Positions 1 to 9,217 of a stretch of 64,000 nucleotides of DNA are shown here, piece after piece. The notes under the pieces were generated by a model. It made no database searches, had not been told where the DNA came from, and saw nothing but the letters and a program-made list of their open reading frames with translations. Both the position numbers and the translations under genes were made by a program. Within the stretch, counting starts at the first letter, position 1. Every line of letters begins with the position of its first letter. Where the stretch lies: the NCBI RefSeq assembly GCF_011090165.1, contig NZ_JAADJT010000002.1, positions 248,001 through 312,000 of the forward strand, given 5' to 3'. Origin of the DNA: Duganella aceris (GTDB lineage: Bacteria; Pseudomonadota; Gammaproteobacteria; Burkholderiales; Burkholderiaceae_D).

Positions 1-1
1 G

Positions 2-1069
2 CCCGGCGGCAACGGCGGCGTGTCGAGCAGCTACACCGCAGGCCTCGGCGTCACCGCGTTCGAGCTGGATCTGTTCGGCCGCGTGCGCAACCTGAGCCAG
101 GCGGCGCTGGAACGCTACGCCGCCACCGAGGAAGCGCAGCGCACCGCGCAAATCAGCCTGATCGCCGAAGTCGCCTCGGTCTACGAGGCGGTGCTGGCCG
201 ACGAACGCCTGCTCGCGCTGAGCCGGCAAACGCTCGACAGCCGCACCGAATCGCACCAACGGCAGATCCAGCTCCGCGAACAAGGCGCCAGTTCGGAGTT
301 CGATCTGCGCCAGTCGGAATCGCTGCTGGAAGCGGCCAAGATCGCGCTGGCGCAGAACCGGCGCCAGCGTGCGCTCGACGAGAACGCATTGACGGTGCTG
401 GTCGGCCGCGCACTGCCGGCGGAGCTGCTGCCGACGCAGGGCGCGCGCTGGGACAGCGAGGTGATGGCCGAACTGCCGGCCGGTCTGCCGTCCGGCCTGC
501 TGGCGGCGCGGCCCGACATCCGCAGCCAGGAAGCGCTGCTGCGCGCGTCGAACGCCAACATCGGCGTGGCGCGCGCCGCGTTCTTCCCGCGCATCTCGCT
601 GACCGGCGCCTTCGGCTCGTCGAGCAACGAGTTGTCCGGCCTGTTCGACGCCGGCACCCGCGCCTGGAGCTTCCTGCCGCAGATCTCGCTGCCGATCTTC
701 GACGGCGGCCGCAACCGCGCCAACCTCGGCGTGGCCAAGGCCGACCGCGACATCGCCGTGGCGCAGTACGACAAGACCATCCAGGTCGCGTTCCGCGAGG
801 TCGCGGACGCGCTGGCCGGCCGCGCCACGCTGGGCGAGGAACTGCGCGCGGTGAAGGCGCAGGAAGGCGCGGAGCAGGTGCGCTACGACCTGGCCAAGCT
901 GCGCTACGAGGGCGGCCAGTCCAGCTATCTGGAATACCTGGACGCGCAACGCTCGCTGTTCGCCGCACAGCAGCAGACCATCCGCACCAGCCTGGTAGAA
1001 CTGCAAAACAGGATCGGCCTGTACAAGGCTCTAGGCGGCGGCTGGAGCGCGACAGGCGTCCAGGGTTAA
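2..1069 (+). CDS. RND efflux outer membrane lipoprotein, NodT/OprM family (5' end missing)
   Basis: The reading frame is open from base 2 and ends at TAA 1067-1069, so the N-terminus, including any lipobox, lies before the window. The visible ~355 residues carry both outer membrane efflux protein repeats: a YEVDLFGR-like stretch (FELDLFGRVRNL) near the start, LAARPDIRSQEALLRASNANIGVARAAFFPRISL in the middle split over two helices, LPIFDGGRNRANL, and the terminal GLYKALGGGWSA typical of NodT proteins. The family forms the trimeric outer membrane channel of tripartite RND pumps. The pump and adaptor genes of this set are presumably upstream. It is a third system, distinct from the two complete RND operons in the window. 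Confidence 0.9.
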   Translation, partial: PGGNGGVSSSYTAGLGVTAFELDLFGRVRNLSQAALERYAATEEAQRTAQISLIAEVASVYEAVLADERLLALSRQTLDSRTESHQRQIQLREQGASSEFDLRQSESLLEAAKIALAQNRRQRALDENALTVLVGRALPAELLPTQGARWDSEVMAELPAGLPSGLLAARPDIRSQEALLRASNANIGVARAAFFPRISLTGAFGSSSNELSGLFDAGTRAWSFLPQISLPIFDGGRNRANLGVAKADRDIAVAQYDKTIQVAFREVADALAGRATLGEELRAVKAQEGAEQVRYDLAKLRYEGGQSSYLEYLDAQRSLFAAQQQTIRTSLVELQNRIGLYKALGGGWSATGVQG

Positions 1070-1072
1070 CGT

Positions 1073-1109
1073 AAAAACGCCGCCACCCGATCCGGGGGGC
1101 GGCGTTTTT
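1073..1109. terminator. Intrinsic terminator, bidirectional
   Basis: A perfect 12-bp stem pairs AAAAACGCCGCC (1073-1084) with GGCGGCGTTTTT (1098-1109), and a T-run continues to 1112. It sits between the convergent efflux gene and the hydrolase gene and can serve both. Confidence 0.9.
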
Positions 1110-1121
1110 TTTCGTTCAAAA

Positions 1122-1910
1122 TTATTGGGCGGCTTGTTCGATCGCGGCGGCCAGGCCGGCCACATCGGTCAGGAACGGCGTGTGGCCGGTTTGCAGCGTG
1201 TAGCTGGCGCGCACCGGCGTCGCCGCCACCATCCGCGCTTGCAGCCATGGGCTGACGACATGATCGAACGCGGTGTGGACATAGACTTTGTCGGTCTTGC
1301 CGTAGCGCGCGGCGGTCAGGTGCAGCGGCGTCGCCATCGGCGCCAGCGGCTCGTCGAGGATCAGGTCCGGCAGCACTTTGCGCAGGCCTTCCGGCGCGCC
1401 GTTGGCGAACAGGTCGGCGCGGGCTGCGTAATTGACGCTGGCCAGGCCGTGCGCTTCGTCGATCTTCAGTTGCGGACCGGCTTTGCTATCGCGGTCGCCG
1501 GTGGCCAGCGCCAGCATCGATTCGCCGTCTTGCGGCAGGTAAGCAGCGACATAAATCAGCGTCTTGATTTTTTCCGGCGCGGCTTCGGCAGCGGCCGAGA
1601 TCGGGAAACCACCGAAGCTGTGGCCGACCAGCACCACCGGTCGCTTTTCGCCGGCGATGGCTTTCAGCACGGTGTCGCGGTACAGATCGAGGCTGACCTG
1701 GTTCGGTGCCATCGGCGACGTGTCGCGGCCGGGCAAATCGACGGCGATCACGCGGTAGCCGTCGGCGCTCAGTTTGGCGGACAGGCCGTCCCACACGTGG
1801 ACGTTCTCGAACGCGCCGTGAACCAAGGCGATGGCCGGCTTTTCCGCAGCCATCGCGGTGCCGGTGATCAGGGCGGCGGAGGCCGCCATCATGCTGGTAA
1901 TTGCTTTCAT
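1122..1910 (-). CDS. Exported alpha/beta hydrolase
   Basis: The 262-residue protein begins with a signal peptide (MKAITSMMAASAALITGTAMAA) and continues as a compact alpha/beta hydrolase. An oxyanion-type LVHGAF motif lies near residue 30. The nucleophile elbow GHSFGG near residue 98 supplies the serine, and a C-terminal TGHTPFL supplies the histidine. The layout resembles small periplasmic esterases of the salicylate-esterase/EstC type. The substrate is unknown. The start is supported by CCAGGAG about 7 bases upstream. It is divergent from the AraC-type regulator at 2004, a probable controller. Confidence 0.85.
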   Translation of the reverse strand: MKAITSMMAASAALITGTAMAAEKPAIALVHGAFENVHVWDGLSAKLSADGYRVIAVDLPGRDTSPMAPNQVSLDLYRDTVLKAIAGEKRPVVLVGHSFGGFPISAAAEAAPEKIKTLIYVAAYLPQDGESMLALATGDRDSKAGPQLKIDEAHGLASVNYAARADLFANGAPEGLRKVLPDLILDEPLAPMATPLHLTAARYGKTDKVYVHTAFDHVVSPWLQARMVAATPVRASYTLQTGHTPFLTDVAGLAAAIEQAAQ

Positions 1911-1966
1911 GTCATACTCCTGGAGGGATTTAAATACGTTGAAACCACAGACAAATGATAGTGACG

Positions 1967-1984
1967 ATGGCCCGCAGCGGCCAT
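1967..1984. promoter_or_regulatory. Inverted repeat in the hydrolase/AraC intergenic region
   Basis: ATGGCC (1967-1972) and GGCCAT (1979-1984) form a perfect 6-6-6 dyad just before the AraC ribosome binding site (AAGGAG at 1988). It may be an operator for the local regulator; this is inference from position only. Confidence 0.35.
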
Positions 1985-2003
1985 ATCAAGGAGACCGCAG
2001 TTC

Positions 2004-2963
2004 ATGACCGATCGTCCGGAAAACGACAACCATTACGGCATGGCCGCGACCCGCACCGATGTGCTGTCGCAGGTGTTGACGCTGATCCGTCTGCGCGGCG
2101 AGCTGGTGTACTCGGCCAATCTGCGCGGCCCGTGGGGCATCGCCTTCGCCAAGGGCGCGGCGCATTTCCATTTCATCGAGCACGGCGAGGCCTGGGTCAG
2201 GACGCCGGGCGCGGAGCCGATCCACGTCAAGCAGGGCGACATGCTGCTGCTGCCGCACGGCACCGGCCATTTGATCTGCGATGATCCCGCCACGCCGCAG
2301 GTCGGCATCGATGTCATCATTGACCGGCACTTCGACCGCGCGCGCTCGGTGCTCGACTACGGCGGCGACGGCGCGGCCACCCGCGTCGTCGGCGGCCTGT
2401 TCAACTTCGAGGGCGGTTCGCTGGCGGCGGTGATGGCGGCGCTGCCGATCGTGGTGCATATCCGCAGCGAAGCCGGCAAGACGCCGGACTGGCTGGACGC
2501 CATCGCCCACTTCCTGGTCAAGGAATCGCACGAGGTCGAGCCGGGTTCATCGCTGATGATTTCGCGCCTGATCGACCTGCTGGTGATCCGCACGCTGCGC
2601 ACCTGGGCCGCCAATCAGGCGACGCCGAGCAGCTGGCTGGGGGGCTTGGGTGAGGAGCGCATCGGCCGCGTGCTGAGCGCGATCCATGCCGATCCTTATC
2701 GCGCATGGAGCGTGCACGAACTGGCCGGCATCGCCGCCATGTCGCGCTCGATCTTCGCCGAGCGCTTCACCGCGCGCGTCGGCGAAGCGCCGCTGCACTA
2801 CGTCAAGCGCTGGAAGCTGACGCTGGCGGCCGACATGCTGGCCACCGGCGGACTGAAAGTGACGCAGGCGGCGCAACGCACCGGCTACACGTCGGACGCG
2901 GCGTTCAGCCGCGCCTTCAAGGCGCACTTCGGTTATGCGCCCAGCGAGGCGCGGCAACGCTAG
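2004..2963 (+). CDS. AraC family transcriptional regulator with N-terminal cupin
   Basis: The 319-residue protein has an N-terminal cupin-type sensor domain (about residues 15-190, with FHFIEHGEAWV and KQGDMLLLPHGTGH) of the AraC-binding_6 kind. A C-terminal AraC/XylS DNA-binding domain follows (about 220-315). Both helix-turn-helix units are visible (SVHELAGIAAMSRSIFAERF and, later, KVTQAAQRTGYTSDAAFSRAF) plus the GYAPSEARQR ending. ATG 2004 has AAGGAG 10 bases upstream. The gene is divergent from the exported hydrolase at 1122, which it probably regulates. Its stop lies 3 bases from the convergent aldehyde dehydrogenase stop. Confidence 0.92.
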   Translation: MTDRPENDNHYGMAATRTDVLSQVLTLIRLRGELVYSANLRGPWGIAFAKGAAHFHFIEHGEAWVRTPGAEPIHVKQGDMLLLPHGTGHLICDDPATPQVGIDVIIDRHFDRARSVLDYGGDGAATRVVGGLFNFEGGSLAAVMAALPIVVHIRSEAGKTPDWLDAIAHFLVKESHEVEPGSSLMISRLIDLLVIRTLRTWAANQATPSSWLGGLGEERIGRVLSAIHADPYRAWSVHELAGIAAMSRSIFAERFTARVGEAPLHYVKRWKLTLAADMLATGGLKVTQAAQRTGYTSDAAFSRAFKAHFGYAPSEARQR

Positions 2964-2966
2964 CGG

Positions 2967-4547
2967 CTATTCCTGGCGCAGCGCGCCATCGCGCACGCGC
3001 CACAAGCCCAGCGGGTTGTCTTCCCGTAGCGCCTCGGGCAGCAGCTCGGCCGGCAGATTCTGATAGCTGACCGGGCGCAGGAAGCGGTCGATGGCGCTGG
3101 CGCCGACCGAGGTGGTGCGGCTGTCCGACGTCGCCGGATACGGCCCGCCGTGCACCATCGCGTGCGACACTTCGACGCCGGTCGGGAAGCCGTTGACCAG
3201 GATGCGCCCCACCTTGCGTTCCAGCGTCGGCAGCAGCGTGCGCGCCATGGCGTGATCGCTTTGCGCCAGGAACATCGTCGCCGTCAGCTGGCCCTCGATG
3301 CTTTCGGCAACCGCCACCTGCTCGGCCAGATCGCGGCAGCGCACGATCAGCGAACTGGCGCCGAAGATCTCGTCCTCCAGCTCGTGATGGGCGAGGAAGT
3401 TGGCGGCGTCGGTTTCGAACAGCGCGGCCTGGCCGTCGCACACCGACGCGCCACACGCGCTGCGCGCCAGCAGCCGCACGCCGTCCAGCGCGCCGCGCTG
3501 CGCCACGCCGGCGTTGTAGGCCGCCTGGATGCCGGCGGTCAGCATCGGCCCGCTGGACTTGGCCTCAAGCGCCGTCACCACCGCCACGCGGAACGCATCC
3601 AGCGCCGCGCCTTCGACGGCGATCACCATGCCCGGATTGGTGCACAGCTGGCCGGAGCTCAGCATCAGCGAATCGATGAAGCCGGTGGCGATCGCCTCCG
3701 GCCCCTCCGCCAGCGCGCCGGGCAGCACGAACACCGGATTGGTGCTGCTCATCTCCGCATACACCGGAATCGGCTCCTTGCGCCGCGCGGCCGCGTTGAT
3801 CAGCGCCACTCCACCTTGGCGCGAGCCGGTGAAGGCCACCGCCTTGATCGCCGGATGCTCGACCAGCGCCAGCCCCACCGTGCGGCCATCGCCTTGCAGC
3901 ATCGAGAACACGCCCTCCGGCAAGCCGGCATCGGCCACGGCGCGCTGCACCGCGCGCCCCACCAGTTCCGAGGTGCCGGGATGCGCGCCATGCGCCTTGA
4001 CGATCACCGGGCAGCCGGCCGCCAGCGCGGCGGCGGTGTCGCCGCCGGCCACCGAGAACGCCAGCGGGAAATTACTCGCGCCGAACACCGCGACCGGCCC
4101 GAGCGCGATCTTGCGCAGCCGCAGATCGGGACGCGGCGGCACCCGCGCCGGCAAGGCCGTATCGATCGCCGCCGACAGCCAGCGGCCGTCGCGCACCACC
4201 CCGGCGAACAGGCGCAGCTGGTTGACGGTGCGGTCGCGTTCCCCTTCGAGCCGGCCGCGCGGAATGCCGGTCTCGGCGACGGCGCGGTCGATCAGCACCG
4301 CGCCCAGCTCGGCGACGTGCTGCGCGATCGCCTCCAGCAAGGCGGCGCGCTGCGCCAGCGTGGTCTCGCGATACACGTCGAACGCTTGCCACGCCAGCGA
4401 TGCGGCCAACGCCACATGCCCGGCGGAAGCGGTTTCAAATTGCGGCGCCAGTTCGGCGCCGGTGGCCGGATCGACCGCCCGGAATGGGGTATCCACGCCG
4501 CGCACCGCGTGCGCGCCGATCAATTGTTCGCCGGTTATCGTTTGCAT
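2967..4547 (-). CDS. NADP-type aldehyde dehydrogenase, alpha-ketoglutaric semialdehyde dehydrogenase family
   Basis: The 526-residue protein belongs to the KGSADH branch of the aldehyde dehydrogenases, which oxidise 2,5-dioxopentanoate to 2-oxoglutarate at the end of oxidative pentose and sugar-acid pathways. Visible key residues are Asn159 (GASNF), Lys184 (VIVKAHGAHPG), Glu265 (AEMSSTNP) and the nucleophile Cys302 (SGQLCTNPG). Its ATG follows the efflux lipoprotein stop by one base, with AAGGAG inside the upstream gene, so it is the fourth gene of the RND operon and probably translationally coupled. No other pentose-pathway gene is nearby. Its substrate here may therefore be a different, perhaps toxic, aldehyde. 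Confidence 0.9.
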   Translation of the reverse strand: MQTITGEQLIGAHAVRGVDTPFRAVDPATGAELAPQFETASAGHVALAASLAWQAFDVYRETTLAQRAALLEAIAQHVAELGAVLIDRAVAETGIPRGRLEGERDRTVNQLRLFAGVVRDGRWLSAAIDTALPARVPPRPDLRLRKIALGPVAVFGASNFPLAFSVAGGDTAAALAAGCPVIVKAHGAHPGTSELVGRAVQRAVADAGLPEGVFSMLQGDGRTVGLALVEHPAIKAVAFTGSRQGGVALINAAARRKEPIPVYAEMSSTNPVFVLPGALAEGPEAIATGFIDSLMLSSGQLCTNPGMVIAVEGAALDAFRVAVVTALEAKSSGPMLTAGIQAAYNAGVAQRGALDGVRLLARSACGASVCDGQAALFETDAANFLAHHELEDEIFGASSLIVRCRDLAEQVAVAESIEGQLTATMFLAQSDHAMARTLLPTLERKVGRILVNGFPTGVEVSHAMVHGGPYPATSDSRTTSVGASAIDRFLRPVSYQNLPAELLPEALREDNPLGLWRVRDGALRQE

Positions 4548-4548
4548 T

Positions 4549-6030
4549 TTATGGAGCTCCTTGGGTTAAAGTAGTCGTTGCATCATCCCAGCCGCCGCCG
4601 AGGGCGCGCACCAGCGCCACTGTCGTGACCGCGCGCGCGCCGCGCAATTGCACCGCGCTGCGCTCCACGATGGTCAGGTTGCGCTGTGCCTCCAGCAAAT
4701 CGAGATAGCCGGTGCGGCCGGCGTCGTACAGCATCTGCGCCAGTTGCGCGGAGCGGCGCGCCGACACCACGGCGTCGTCGGTCTGCCGCCCCTGTTGCGC
4801 CAGGATGCGCAGGCCGGCCAGGTTGTCCTCGACCTCGGCGAACGCCACCAGCACCTGTTGCCGGTAGCCCGCCACCGACGCTTCCAGCACCGCCTCGCTG
4901 CGCGTGATGTTGTTCTTGTTGCGGCCGCCGTCGATGATCGGCATCGACATCAACGCGCCCAGCAGCCATGAACGGCTGCTCCATTTAAACACATCGGCGA
5001 AACTTCCGCCCGCGCCTCCCGCCGACGCATTCAGCGTCAGCGCCGGGAACATCGCCGAGCGGGCCACGCCGATGCCGGCGTTGGCCGCCTCCATCGCGCG
5101 CTGGGCGTTGACCACGTCGGGCCGGCGCTCCAGCAGCGACGACGGCAGCCCGGCCGGAATCAGCGGCAGCGAGGCGATGTCGTCCAGCGGCCGCGCGCTC
5201 GCATTGAAGTCCGCCGCCGGCTTGCCCAACAATACCGCCAGCGCATGTTCGTCGATGGCGCGCTGCCGTTGCAGGCCGATCGCTTCGGCGCGCGCCGACG
5301 ACAACTCGGTCCTGGCGCGCGACAGGTCGAACTCGCCGATGTCGCCAAGGTCGAAACGGCGTTGGTTCACCTGAAGGCTTTGCTGGCGCAAGCCGACCGA
5401 CCGCGCCAGCGTGTCCAACTCGGCGTCGGTCGCGCGCAGGCGGAAATAGGTCTGCGCCACATCGGCCTGCAAGGACAGCAGCACCGAGCGGTAAGTCGCC
5501 TCGCTCGCCGCCGCGTCCGAGCGGGCCGCGCTGACGTTGGACGACACCCGGCCGAACAGGTCGACCTCGTAGCTGGCGGTCAGGTGCGCCTGGTAGCTGG
5601 TGCTCGGCGCCACCGGCGTACCCGCCGGCAGGCCGAGCGAGGTCGGCGACGACTGGTTACGCTGGGCGCCGACATTGACGCCGACCTGCGGAATACGATC
5701 GGCCTCGGCGATGCCGGCGATGGCGCGGGCCTGCTTCAGCCGCGCCGCCGCCTGCGCCAGGTTGGCGTTGTTGGCGGTCGCGTCGTTGACCAGCGCGGTC
5801 AACGACGGATCGTTGAAGGCCAGCCACCACTCGCCGCGCTGCTGCGCTTCGGCGGGACGCGCCTGCTTCCATTGCGTGCCGTCGGCGGCGGTGACCACGT
5901 CGGGCTTTTCCTTGTAGGCCGCGGGGACGGCCATCTCGGGCTGCTTGAACTCCGGCGCGGCACAGGCGGCCAGCGCGATGGCGACCAGCAGCGAGGCCGT
6001 GGTGCGCTTCAGCACAGTAGCGGTTTTCAT
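4549..6030 (-). CDS. RND efflux outer membrane lipoprotein (operon 1)
   Basis: The 493-residue NodT/OprM-family channel carries a lipoprotein signal (lipobox LAAC at residues 20-23). Two outer membrane efflux repeats follow, with YEVDLFGRVSSN, LERRPDVVNAQRAMEAAN, DVFKWSSRSWLLG, MPIIDGGRNKNN and the terminal VRALGGGWDD. It should form the trimeric outer membrane duct for the pump at 6032. Start and pump stop are 1 base apart. The protein is closely similar, by eye above 80% in the C-terminal half, to the product at 32770-34269. Confidence 0.95.
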   Translation of the reverse strand: MKTATVLKRTTASLLVAIALAACAAPEFKQPEMAVPAAYKEKPDVVTAADGTQWKQARPAEAQQRGEWWLAFNDPSLTALVNDATANNANLAQAAARLKQARAIAGIAEADRIPQVGVNVGAQRNQSSPTSLGLPAGTPVAPSTSYQAHLTASYEVDLFGRVSSNVSAARSDAAASEATYRSVLLSLQADVAQTYFRLRATDAELDTLARSVGLRQQSLQVNQRRFDLGDIGEFDLSRARTELSSARAEAIGLQRQRAIDEHALAVLLGKPAADFNASARPLDDIASLPLIPAGLPSSLLERRPDVVNAQRAMEAANAGIGVARSAMFPALTLNASAGGAGGSFADVFKWSSRSWLLGALMSMPIIDGGRNKNNITRSEAVLEASVAGYRQQVLVAFAEVEDNLAGLRILAQQGRQTDDAVVSARRSAQLAQMLYDAGRTGYLDLLEAQRNLTIVERSAVQLRGARAVTTVALVRALGGGWDDATTTLTQGAP

Positions 6031-6031
6031 A

Positions 6032-9000
6032 TTAATGGCTCCCTTCGGTTGCAGGCGCCGCCAGCGGCGCGGCCTTGTTGCGTTCCAGCCGTTTGGCCAG
6101 GCTGCGCATCATCACGTAGAACACCGGCGTCAGGAACAGACCGAAGAAGGTCACGCCCAGCATGCCGCCGAACACCGCCACGCCCATCGCATGGCGCATT
6201 TCCGAACCAGGACCATGCGAGAACACCAGCGGCAGCACGCCCATGATGAAAGCGATCGAGGTCATCAGGATAGGACGCAGACGCAGACGCGACGCTTCCA
6301 GCGCGGCTTCAACGATAGAACGGCCATGGTCTTCCAGTTCGCGGGCGAATTCGACGATCAGGATCGCGTTCTTCGACGCCAGCCCCACCAGCACGAACAA
6401 GGCAATTTGCGTGAACACGTTGTTGTCGCCGCCGGTCAGCTTGACGCCGATCAGCGCGCACAGGATGGACATCGGCACGATCAGGATCACCGCCAGCGGC
6501 AGGGTCCAGCTTTCATACTGAGCCGCCAGCACCAGGAACACCAGCAGCACGCAGAGCGGGAACACATAGAACATCGTATTGCCGGCCAGGATTTCCTGAT
6601 AGGTCAGGTCGGTCCATTCGTAGGCGACGCCTTTCGGCAGCACTTCCTGCGCCAACTTTTCCAGCGCGGCCTTGGCCTGGCCGGACGAGTAGCCCGGCGC
6701 CGGGCCGCCATTCAGGTCGGCGGCGACGTAGGCGTTGTAGCGCTGCACGCGGTCCGGACCATAGCTGTCAGTGACGCGCATCAGCGAGGACAGCGGTACC
6801 ATGTCGCCCTTGTTAGTGCGGACCTTCAGGTTGGCGATGTCTTCGGCCTGCGAGCGGAACTGCGCATCGGCCTGGACCCGGACTTGATAAGTGCGGCCGA
6901 ACTGGTTGAAGTCGTTGACATACACCGAACCCAGATTGACCTGCAAGGTCTGGTAGATGGTGGTCAGCGGCACGTCCAGCTGCTTGGCCTTGTCGCGGTC
7001 GATGTCGGCGAACAGCTGCGGCACATTGATCTGGAAGCTGGAGAACACACCAGCCAGCTCGGGCGCCTGACGGGCACGGTTCTGCAATTCCTGCGTCGCT
7101 TTGAACAGCGCGTCATAGCCCAGCGCGCCGCGATCTTCGATCATCAGCTTGAAGCCGCCCAGCGTGCCGAGGCCGCTGACCGGCGGCGGCGGCACCACCA
7201 GCACGAATGCATCCTCGATCGCCCCCATGCGCTTGTTCAGCTCACCGGCGATGGCCAGCCCCGACAATTCTTTCGTTTCGCGCTGGTCGAAGTCCTTCAG
7301 GCGGCTGAACTGGATGCCAGCGCTCGGCGATGCGGTGAAGTCGTTCACCGACAGGCCTGGGAACTGCACGGCGGCGCGCACGCCTGGGGTTTCGGCGGCG
7401 ATCTTGCCCATGCGGTGGATGACGCCGTCGGTACGGTCCAGCGACGCGGCATCCGGCAGCTGCGCGATGTCGATCAGGTAGCCCTTGTCCTGCAACGGCA
7501 CGAAACCGGAAGGCACCAGCTTGAACATCAGGCCGGCGGACACCGCCAGCAGCGCATACACCGCTACAGCGACGGTCTTGCGGCGCAGCGTGCCTTTGAC
7601 GCCGCGTTCATAACGGATCGACGAACGGCCGAAGAAGTTGTTGAACACGGTGAAGAAGCGGCCGAACAGCTTGTCGATCAGACGGGTCAAAGCATCTTTC
7701 GGCGCGTGGTGCGGTTTGAGCAGCGCGGCGGCCAGGGCCGGAGCCAGCGTCAGCGAACTGAAAGCCGAGATCACGGTCGAAATCGCGATGGTCAGCGCGA
7801 ACTGTTTGTAGAACTGGCCGGACAGGCCGGGCACGAAGGCGATCGGCACGAACACGGCGCACAGCACCAATGCGATGGCGATGATCGGACCGCTGACTTC
7901 CTTCATCGCTTGCACCGTGGCTTCACGCGGCGTCAGGCCGGAGGCGATGTTGCGTTCGACGTTCTCCACCACCACGATGGCGTCATCGACCACGATGCCG
8001 ATCGCCAGCACCAGCCCGAACAGCGACAGGGTGTTGATCGAGAAGCCGAAGCCCAGCATCACGGCGAAGGTGCCGACGATCGACACCGGCACCGCCAGCA
8101 GCGGAATCAGCGAGGCGCGCCAGGTTTGCAGGAAGATGATCACCACCAGCACCACCAGCGCGATGGCTTCCAGCAGCGTGTGGATCACGGCGTTGATCGA
8201 TTCGTGGACGAACTGGGTGGTGTCGTAGACGATGCTGTATTCCAGGCCGGGCGGGAAGTCCTTCTTCAGCGTTTCCATGGTGGTGCGCACGTCGGCCGCC
8301 ATTTGCAGCGCGTTGGCGTTCGGCGCTTCGAAGATGACGATGGCGACCGCCGGCTTGTTGTCGAGGCGGGCGCGCAGGTTGTAGGCGTCGACGCCCAGTT
8401 CGATGCGGGCGACGTCGCGCAGCCGGGTCAAGGCGCCGTCGGCGTTGGTGCGCACGATGATGTTGCCGAACTCCTCGGTGCTTTGCAGACGGCCCTGGGT
8501 GCTGACCGTCAGCTGGAACTGGCTGCCCTTCGACGGCGAGGCGCCGATGGTGCCGCCGGCCACTTGCACGTTCTGCTCGCGGATGGCGGTGGTGACGTCG
8601 GCGGTGGTCATGTTGCGCGCCGCGATCTTGACCGGGTCGAGCCAGATGCGCATCGCATAGTCGCCGGAACCGTTCAGCTGCGCCGTGCCCATGCCGGGAA
8701 TGCGGTCCAGCTGGTCCTTGACATTGAGCAGCGCGTAGTTGCGCAGGTATTGGTCGTCATACTTGCCGTCGGGCGAAGTCAGGTGCACCACCATGGTCAG
8801 GCTCGGCGACGACTTGACGGTGGTGACGCCGATCTGGCGCACCTCCTCCGGCAGGCGCGGCAAGGCGCGTTGCACGCGGTTCTGCACATCGGTCTCGGCC
8901 TGCGAGACCTTGGTGCCGATCTTGAAGGTGACGGTCAGCATCAGGTTGCCGTCGGCGGTCGATTGCGACGACATGTACAGCATGTTGTCGACGCCGTTGA

Positions 9001-9211
9001 TCTGCTGTTCCAGCGGCGTGGCCACGGTTTCGGCGATCACTTTCGGATTGGCGCCCGGATACTGGGCGCGCACCACCACCGAAGGCGGCACCACGTCTGG
9101 ATATTCGGCCACCGGCAGCTGGAAGATGGCGATCAGTCCGGCGACGAATATGATGATCGACAACACCGCCGCGAAGATCGGCTTGTCGATGAAGAAGCGC
9201 GAAAAGTTCAT
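6032..9211 (-). CDS. RND multidrug efflux pump, inner membrane permease (MexF-like, operon 1)
   Basis: The 1059-residue HAE1-family RND transporter has the usual two six-helix halves and two large periplasmic loops. The start MNFSRFFIDKPIFAAVLSI, QLPVAEYPDVVPPSVVVRA, GVDNMLYMSSQSTADG, and the proton-relay TM4 segment GLVLAIGIVVDDAIVVVENVERN with its paired aspartates are all visible. The second half has QIALFVLVGLASKNAILIVEFA. The overall pattern is closest to MexF. It expels hydrophobic or amphiphilic compounds by proton antiport with the adaptor at 9218 and the channel at 4549. The start follows the adaptor stop by 6 bases. Operon 2 encodes a near twin. Confidence 0.96.
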   Translation of the reverse strand: MNFSRFFIDKPIFAAVLSIIIFVAGLIAIFQLPVAEYPDVVPPSVVVRAQYPGANPKVIAETVATPLEQQINGVDNMLYMSSQSTADGNLMLTVTFKIGTKVSQAETDVQNRVQRALPRLPEEVRQIGVTTVKSSPSLTMVVHLTSPDGKYDDQYLRNYALLNVKDQLDRIPGMGTAQLNGSGDYAMRIWLDPVKIAARNMTTADVTTAIREQNVQVAGGTIGASPSKGSQFQLTVSTQGRLQSTEEFGNIIVRTNADGALTRLRDVARIELGVDAYNLRARLDNKPAVAIVIFEAPNANALQMAADVRTTMETLKKDFPPGLEYSIVYDTTQFVHESINAVIHTLLEAIALVVLVVIIFLQTWRASLIPLLAVPVSIVGTFAVMLGFGFSINTLSLFGLVLAIGIVVDDAIVVVENVERNIASGLTPREATVQAMKEVSGPIIAIALVLCAVFVPIAFVPGLSGQFYKQFALTIAISTVISAFSSLTLAPALAAALLKPHHAPKDALTRLIDKLFGRFFTVFNNFFGRSSIRYERGVKGTLRRKTVAVAVYALLAVSAGLMFKLVPSGFVPLQDKGYLIDIAQLPDAASLDRTDGVIHRMGKIAAETPGVRAAVQFPGLSVNDFTASPSAGIQFSRLKDFDQRETKELSGLAIAGELNKRMGAIEDAFVLVVPPPPVSGLGTLGGFKLMIEDRGALGYDALFKATQELQNRARQAPELAGVFSSFQINVPQLFADIDRDKAKQLDVPLTTIYQTLQVNLGSVYVNDFNQFGRTYQVRVQADAQFRSQAEDIANLKVRTNKGDMVPLSSLMRVTDSYGPDRVQRYNAYVAADLNGGPAPGYSSGQAKAALEKLAQEVLPKGVAYEWTDLTYQEILAGNTMFYVFPLCVLLVFLVLAAQYESWTLPLAVILIVPMSILCALIGVKLTGGDNNVFTQIALFVLVGLASKNAILIVEFARELEDHGRSIVEAALEASRLRLRPILMTSIAFIMGVLPLVFSHGPGSEMRHAMGVAVFGGMLGVTFFGLFLTPVFYVMMRSLAKRLERNKAAPLAAPATEGSH

Positions 9212-9217
9212 GATCGA